From IMG/VR virus record IMGVR_UViG_3300021559_000009, positions 1-64,000 of that record: a stretch of DNA of 64,000 nucleotides. The stretch is one strand, 5' to 3'. Both the position numbers and the translations under genes were made by a program. Within the stretch, counting starts at the first letter, position 1. Each line of letters begins with the position of its first letter. This DNA is from a virus. The notes under the pieces were generated by a model that made no database searches, was not told the origin of the DNA, and saw nothing but the letters and a program-made list of their open reading frames with translations. Below are positions 62,980 to 64,000 of the stretch, in pieces.

Positions 62980-63728
62980 CAGCCCGTCGCCTTCTGCAGA
63001 CCGAGCTTGCTCGTAAGCGTCGGATCAAGCGCTTGTTCGTACTGAGAGCGCAGCACCGATGGGTTCGCAAATTGTCGCGCGCGCCCCATGAACGTCTTGT
63101 ACTGCCCGAATAAACGCTCGGCATCCGCAATCCGCGCATTCGTCTGCGCCGACATGAGCGCAAGATACGCAGCAAAGAACGGTGCAGCGTCAGTCCATAA
63201 AAATGGAATTGCCTCCACGTCGCCGTCGGCCGCTAGCTTCTGCGGGTAGCAAACGCAATCGCAGCTGAGCACATAGACCAGGTCGGGGGGCGGGTCGAGG
63301 TAGAAGCTCCCCGACGCGCCGCTCCCCGTGCTCTGCCCGCTTGAACCCTGAGCGAATTGACTCCACTCGACCGGCGAACCCGCCTGCGGCTCCGGGTTGT
63401 TCAGCGAGAACAGCTCAAACCACGGCCACGCTCGCGACTCAACGCGCTGAAAACCGTCGCCGACCGCGTAGCGCACCGACCGGACGTGAATCACGCCCTG
63501 CACGCCCGTCGTCGCCGCGACCCCGACGTTGATGGACGAGAAGTTGTAGGCGCGCTGCCCGATAACGGTCGGAATCGTGCCAATGGCGCGGATACATTCA
63601 CCCTCACCGGCGAGCTGCCCGCGCGCCGTATTGATCCACCCCGTGAGGTCAGACGTAGCGTAGAGTGGCGATGGCGCTGCCGGGTTCTGGAGAAGCTGCT
63701 GGGTTTGAAGGAGATATTGATTGAGCAC
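62979..63728 (-). CDS. Adaptor/neck protein B, paralogue of A
   Basis: The 249-aa product starts MLNQYLLQTQQLLQNPAAPS and contains LTGWINTARGQLAGEGECIR, YLDPPPDLVYVLSCDCVCYP and AERLFGQYKTFMGRARQFAN. Order and motifs parallel those of the 62050 protein without the inserted repeat, so the two are tandem paralogues. The gene starts 18 bases after the next upstream stop. In podoviruses similar proteins complete the head-tail joint. Confidence 0.7.
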   Translation of the reverse strand: MLNQYLLQTQQLLQNPAAPSPLYATSDLTGWINTARGQLAGEGECIRAIGTIPTVIGQRAYNFSSINVGVAATTGVQGVIHVRSVRYAVGDGFQRVESRAWPWFELFSLNNPEPQAGSPVEWSQFAQGSSGQSTGSGASGSFYLDPPPDLVYVLSCDCVCYPQKLAADGDVEAIPFLWTDAAPFFAAYLALMSAQTNARIADAERLFGQYKTFMGRARQFANPSVLRSQYEQALDPTLTSKLGLQKATG

Positions 63729-63746
63729 CGGCAGTCCTCCCGCCGG

Positions 63747-63971
63747 TCACACACGCCTCAAAACCGGGTTGGCAGGTGTCGATCGTCCAGCGTCCAGCAC
63801 ATAATACGCCTGCGATCCATCGGGGTTCAAGCACAGCAGCGGCGTATGAAGCTGCTGCGCCCGCGCCATGGCCCCCGGCGTCGCGCCCGAGTCGGGCAGC
63901 GTATGCACTTTTTGCGCAAACTTCTGTCCGATACCGGCGCCCGTGACCGCAAGGCTATAGGTCTCAGCCAC
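63747..63971 (-). CDS. Small protein upstream of the adaptors, 74 aa
   Basis: The product starts MAETYSLAVTGAGIGQKFAQ and has a beta-rich end (LLCLNPDGSQAYYVLDAGRS). It lies directly after the presumed capsid gene, where a head decoration or completion protein is common. Its sequence (Gly, Ser, Val-rich) fits, but no specific family is seen. Confidence 0.55.
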   Translation of the reverse strand: MAETYSLAVTGAGIGQKFAQKVHTLPDSGATPGAMARAQQLHTPLLCLNPDGSQAYYVLDAGRSTPANPVLRRV

Positions 63972-63972
63972 G

Positions 63973-64000
63973 TTACGCCGCCGGCTGGATGATGCACACG
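63973..64000 (-). CDS. 3' end of an upstream gene (possibly major capsid)
   Basis: The last 28 bases read VCIIQPAA and TAA on the minus strand; the rest lies beyond the right edge. The gene would stop one base after the next start. From the gene order (scaffold off the left edge, adaptors here) it is probably the major capsid gene of a circular map, but the visible part is too short to show this. Confidence 0.4.

Overview
The window looks like most of the genome of a double-stranded DNA tailed phage, about 57-60% GC by eye, densely packed with many ATGA/TGATG stop-start overlaps. No tail tube, sheath or tape-measure gene is visible. The head-tail genes are a large terminase, a portal, a scaffold-like protein, two related adaptor/neck proteins, a beta-propeller-like nozzle and three large internal proteins, which fits a short-tailed (podovirus-like) particle. 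The RlpA-like/CHAP-like endolysin and many small proteins resemble those I know from Alphaproteobacteria (Rhizobiales) and their phages, so a soil or plant-associated alphaproteobacterial host is a reasonable inference, not a proof.

Layout. 1-18.0 kb, minus strand: scaffold-like gene cut by the left edge, small virion-type genes, portal, terminase, about ten small genes, a sugar island (three glycosyltransferase-type proteins, an NAD-dependent epimerase and a serine recombinase), a ribbon-helix-helix protein behind an attenuator-like terminator, a J-domain protein and a DEDD-type RNase. Two plus-strand genes (1.26-1.81 kb) sit inside this block like a moron. 18.0-21.1 kb: a control region with small one-gene cassettes, each with a near-identical promoter or leader and a GC-rich terminator, followed by an iteron-bearing, AT-rich probable replication origin. 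21.1-23.4 kb, minus: primase-helicase. 23.6-34.7 kb, plus: early and replication genes (zinc proteins, HTH regulators, family A DNA polymerase, PD-(D/E)XK nuclease, VRR-NUC, an internally shortened DNA methyltransferase, SNF2-type helicase, a probable ssDNA-binding protein), ending in a promoter-operator-HTH unit derived from an IS1-type transposase. 34.7-38.7 kb, minus: lysis and membrane genes, including one polypeptide that fuses a holin-like membrane domain to two wall-active domains. 38.7-50.8 kb, minus: tail fibre, tailspike and glycan-binding proteins, eight of which begin with Sec-type signal peptides. 51.0-64.0 kb, minus: internal (ejection) proteins, nozzle and adaptors.

The minus-strand order runs terminase, portal, scaffold off the left edge, while the right edge begins with the tail end of a gene lying just before the adaptors. 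That is where a major capsid gene would be, so the window probably opens a circular or circularly permuted map within the missing capsid gene.

Most notable: (1) the origin-like 29-bp inverted repeat around a 112-bp AT-rich core with iterons; (2) standardised promoter-leader-gene-terminator cassettes and three matching TGTAGT-N7-ACTACA operators; (3) the run of signal-peptide-bearing fibre proteins; (4) the holin-like/endolysin fusion; (5) a methyltransferase without its recognition region; (6) a structured non-coding stretch at 35.96-36.30 kb; (7) two candidate CTG-initiated genes; (8) many genes of 14 to 60 codons.
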